Program-made: the position numbers and the translations under genes
The notes under the pieces: generated by a model
The model's input: the letters and a program-made list of their open reading frames with translations, nothing else
Told to the model about the DNA's origin: nothing
The model's database searches: none
Assembly: GCA_002391235.1 (NCBI GenBank)
Contig: DGRX01000001.1
Coordinates: 1-13,634, forward strand
DNA length: 13,634 nt
Source of the DNA: Treponema sp. UBA4377
GTDB lineage: Bacteria; Spirochaetota; Spirochaetia; Treponematales; Treponemataceae
Direction: 5' to 3'
In this document: piece after piece, positions 12,819-13,634 of the stretch
How the letters are laid out: each line of letters starts with the position of its first letter
Position numbering within the stretch: position 1 is the stretch's first letter

Positions 12819-13549
12819 AAGCAAAACCTCACGTTCCATCTGGCCAAAATGTGGTTAAAGTAGGCCACCGAAGCCCAAAGCTCGGTCATGCTCAAGTCCA
12901 AGAGAAGTCCAATGCGGACGGCGCTCTTTATGTTGTAGGCGGCGCCAAAAGTCCACTGGGGGCAAAAAAAGCGCTGCTGCCTAAAAAGGTTGTAGCTTCC
13001 CAGCGAAGTGAAAAGCTCCAAGCCGTTTGGCCAAACTTTGTCCACTTCGGCAAATACTACAAAGTCGTGGTCGGTTATATGAAAATTTTTTATCGCGTCA
13101 AAAGCCGTCAGCCTAAACGCGTAGCCGTTTCTTATTGTGAATGTAAGGCCGTAGTTTGAGATCCAGCGGATTTCAAACTCTTCCAAGATGTCGTGCTGCC
13201 AATAGGAAGTCTTGTAGCGCTGGCCGCGCCATGTCGTTGCCGCTCCAAAGCGCCAAACGCCGTTTTCGTGATAACCTGCAAAGGGAAGGTAGTCGCTCCT
13301 TAGAGTAAAGTCGTTTGTCCGCGCGTCCGATTGAAAGGCCGCGAAAAATCCAAAGGGCTGCCAGTCAAAGCTGTATTCCATTCCAAGCCAAGTTTGCTGT
13401 CGCTCGATTCCCCGGTTGGCCGCTTGGGCCATGTCAAATTGCAAGTATTGTTTTGGTTTTTCGCTTTGCGGGAGCGTTTCGATTTTTGCGAACGCAGGAG
13501 CGGCCGCGATAAAAATTATGGGAATGAAAACAGCTGAAAGTTTTTTCAT
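12815..13549 (-). CDS. Predicted outer-membrane beta-barrel protein
   Basis: From the ATG at 13549 the product has 244 residues, with a clear signal peptide (MKKLSAVFIPIIFIAAAPAFA, cleavage after A21). The mature part is rich in Trp, Tyr and Phe alternating with polar residues (for example WLGMEYSFDWQPFGFFAAF), as in transmembrane beta-strands. It ends WNVRFCF with a terminal Phe, the usual signal for the BAM machinery. No family is recognised and its role (porin, surface structure) is unknown. An in-frame ATG at 13606 is rejected because it lies inside the terminator region and precedes the signal peptide. No ribosome site or convincing promoter is seen before 13549. It overlaps the phosphoesterase start as TTGA. 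Confidence 0.83.
   Translation of the reverse strand: MKKLSAVFIPIIFIAAAPAFAKIETLPQSEKPKQYLQFDMAQAANRGIERQQTWLGMEYSFDWQPFGFFAAFQSDARTNDFTLRSDYLPFAGYHENGVWRFGAATTWRGQRYKTSYWQHDILEEFEIRWISNYGLTFTIRNGYAFRLTAFDAIKNFHITDHDFVVFAEVDKVWPNGLELFTSLGSYNLFRQQRFFCPQWTFGAAYNIKSAVRIGLLLDLSMTELWASVAYFNHILARWNVRFCF
12827..12832 (-). promoter_or_regulatory. Ribosome site supporting a TTG start
   Basis: GTGAGG lies within the last codons of the outer-membrane protein gene, 8 nt before the TTG at 12818. No comparable sequence precedes the ATG at 12839. It therefore supports a coupled TTG start for the phosphoesterase. Confidence 0.6.
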
Positions 13550-13575
13550 CTCGGATAACTTTTTAATAAAACGCC

Positions 13576-13603
13576 AAAAAAAAACGGCGTTGTTCACGCC
13601 GTT
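13576..13603 (-). terminator. Rho-independent terminator after the tRNA
   Basis: On the minus strand AACGGCGT (13603-13596), a 5-nt loop and ACGCCGTT (13590-13583) form a perfect 8-bp stem, followed by a run of nine T residues. It sits 8 nt after the tRNA 3' end and isolates the tRNA from the outer-membrane protein gene. Confidence 0.92.
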
Positions 13604-13611
13604 CAACCAAG

Positions 13612-13634
13612 TGGAGATGATCGGACTTGAACCG
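13612..13634 (-). tRNA. 3' end of a tRNA gene (partial, cut by window edge)
   Basis: On the minus strand the end of the window reads CGGTTCAAGTCCG, a standard T arm with loop TTCAAGT, followed by AT to finish the T stem, then CATCTCC as the 3' acceptor strand and A as discriminator. CCA is not encoded; the next bases are CTT. The 5' acceptor strand should be GGAGATG, but it and the anticodon lie outside the window, so the isotype is unknown. Confidence 0.85.

Noticed and set aside
1..13634. CRISPR array, insertion sequence or integrase
   Set aside because: No regularly spaced direct repeats, transposase or recombinase motifs, or flanking target duplications were seen on reading the window.

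Overview
The window looks like chromosome from a Treponema-like spirochaete, at low to moderate confidence. The clues are a diderm cell plan (a predicted outer-membrane barrel ending in Phe and a lipoprotein with a loose lipobox), mixed base composition, and small accessory cassettes between housekeeping genes. No marker gene fixes the genus.

Positions 1-3455 are accessory. The tail of an unidentified gene is followed by a tightly coupled three-gene cassette (123-1070): a DUF3990 protein with an ADP-ribosyltransferase-like H...Y...Q pattern, an 81-residue partner and a DUF3791 protein. It has the look of a toxin/partner module. A convergent secreted protein of unknown function (1111-2250) follows. 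Next comes a visibly AT-rich divergent pair: a protein with a weak OGG-glycosylase-like motif (2300-2968) and an XRE regulator (3129-3455). Between them lie a consensus promoter and two inverted repeats.

Positions 3555-11843 are metabolic. On the plus strand, a DUF362 protein with a two-cluster ferredoxin tail is followed 3 nt later by a MATE exporter. On the minus strand lies argF-proB-(D-2-hydroxyacid dehydrogenase), a compact operon joining citrulline and proline synthesis. Its partner proA sits about 2.2 kb away, behind a small unknown gene and beyond an oppositely oriented secreted serine hydrolase. The MATE/dehydrogenase and hydrolase/proA pairs are convergent and overlap at their stop codons. 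ArgF carries Asp where the family has its ornithine-binding Cys (HDLP instead of HCLP).

Positions 11907-13634 are envelope and RNA genes on the minus strand: a predicted outer-membrane beta-barrel, a translationally coupled lipoprotein phosphoesterase that probably starts at TTG, a strong terminator, and the 3' end of a tRNA cut by the window edge.

A recurring feature is promoters whose -10 box lies only 5-6 nt before the start codon, with no Shine-Dalgarno sequence. It is clearest at 123, 3555 and 11843, and weaker at 9002 and 3129, and it suggests leaderless mRNAs. Other genes (2250, 7006, 7814, 8822) have ordinary ribosome sites. No gene-free stretch exceeds 300 bases; the longest is the argF/hydrolase divergent region (8823-9001).
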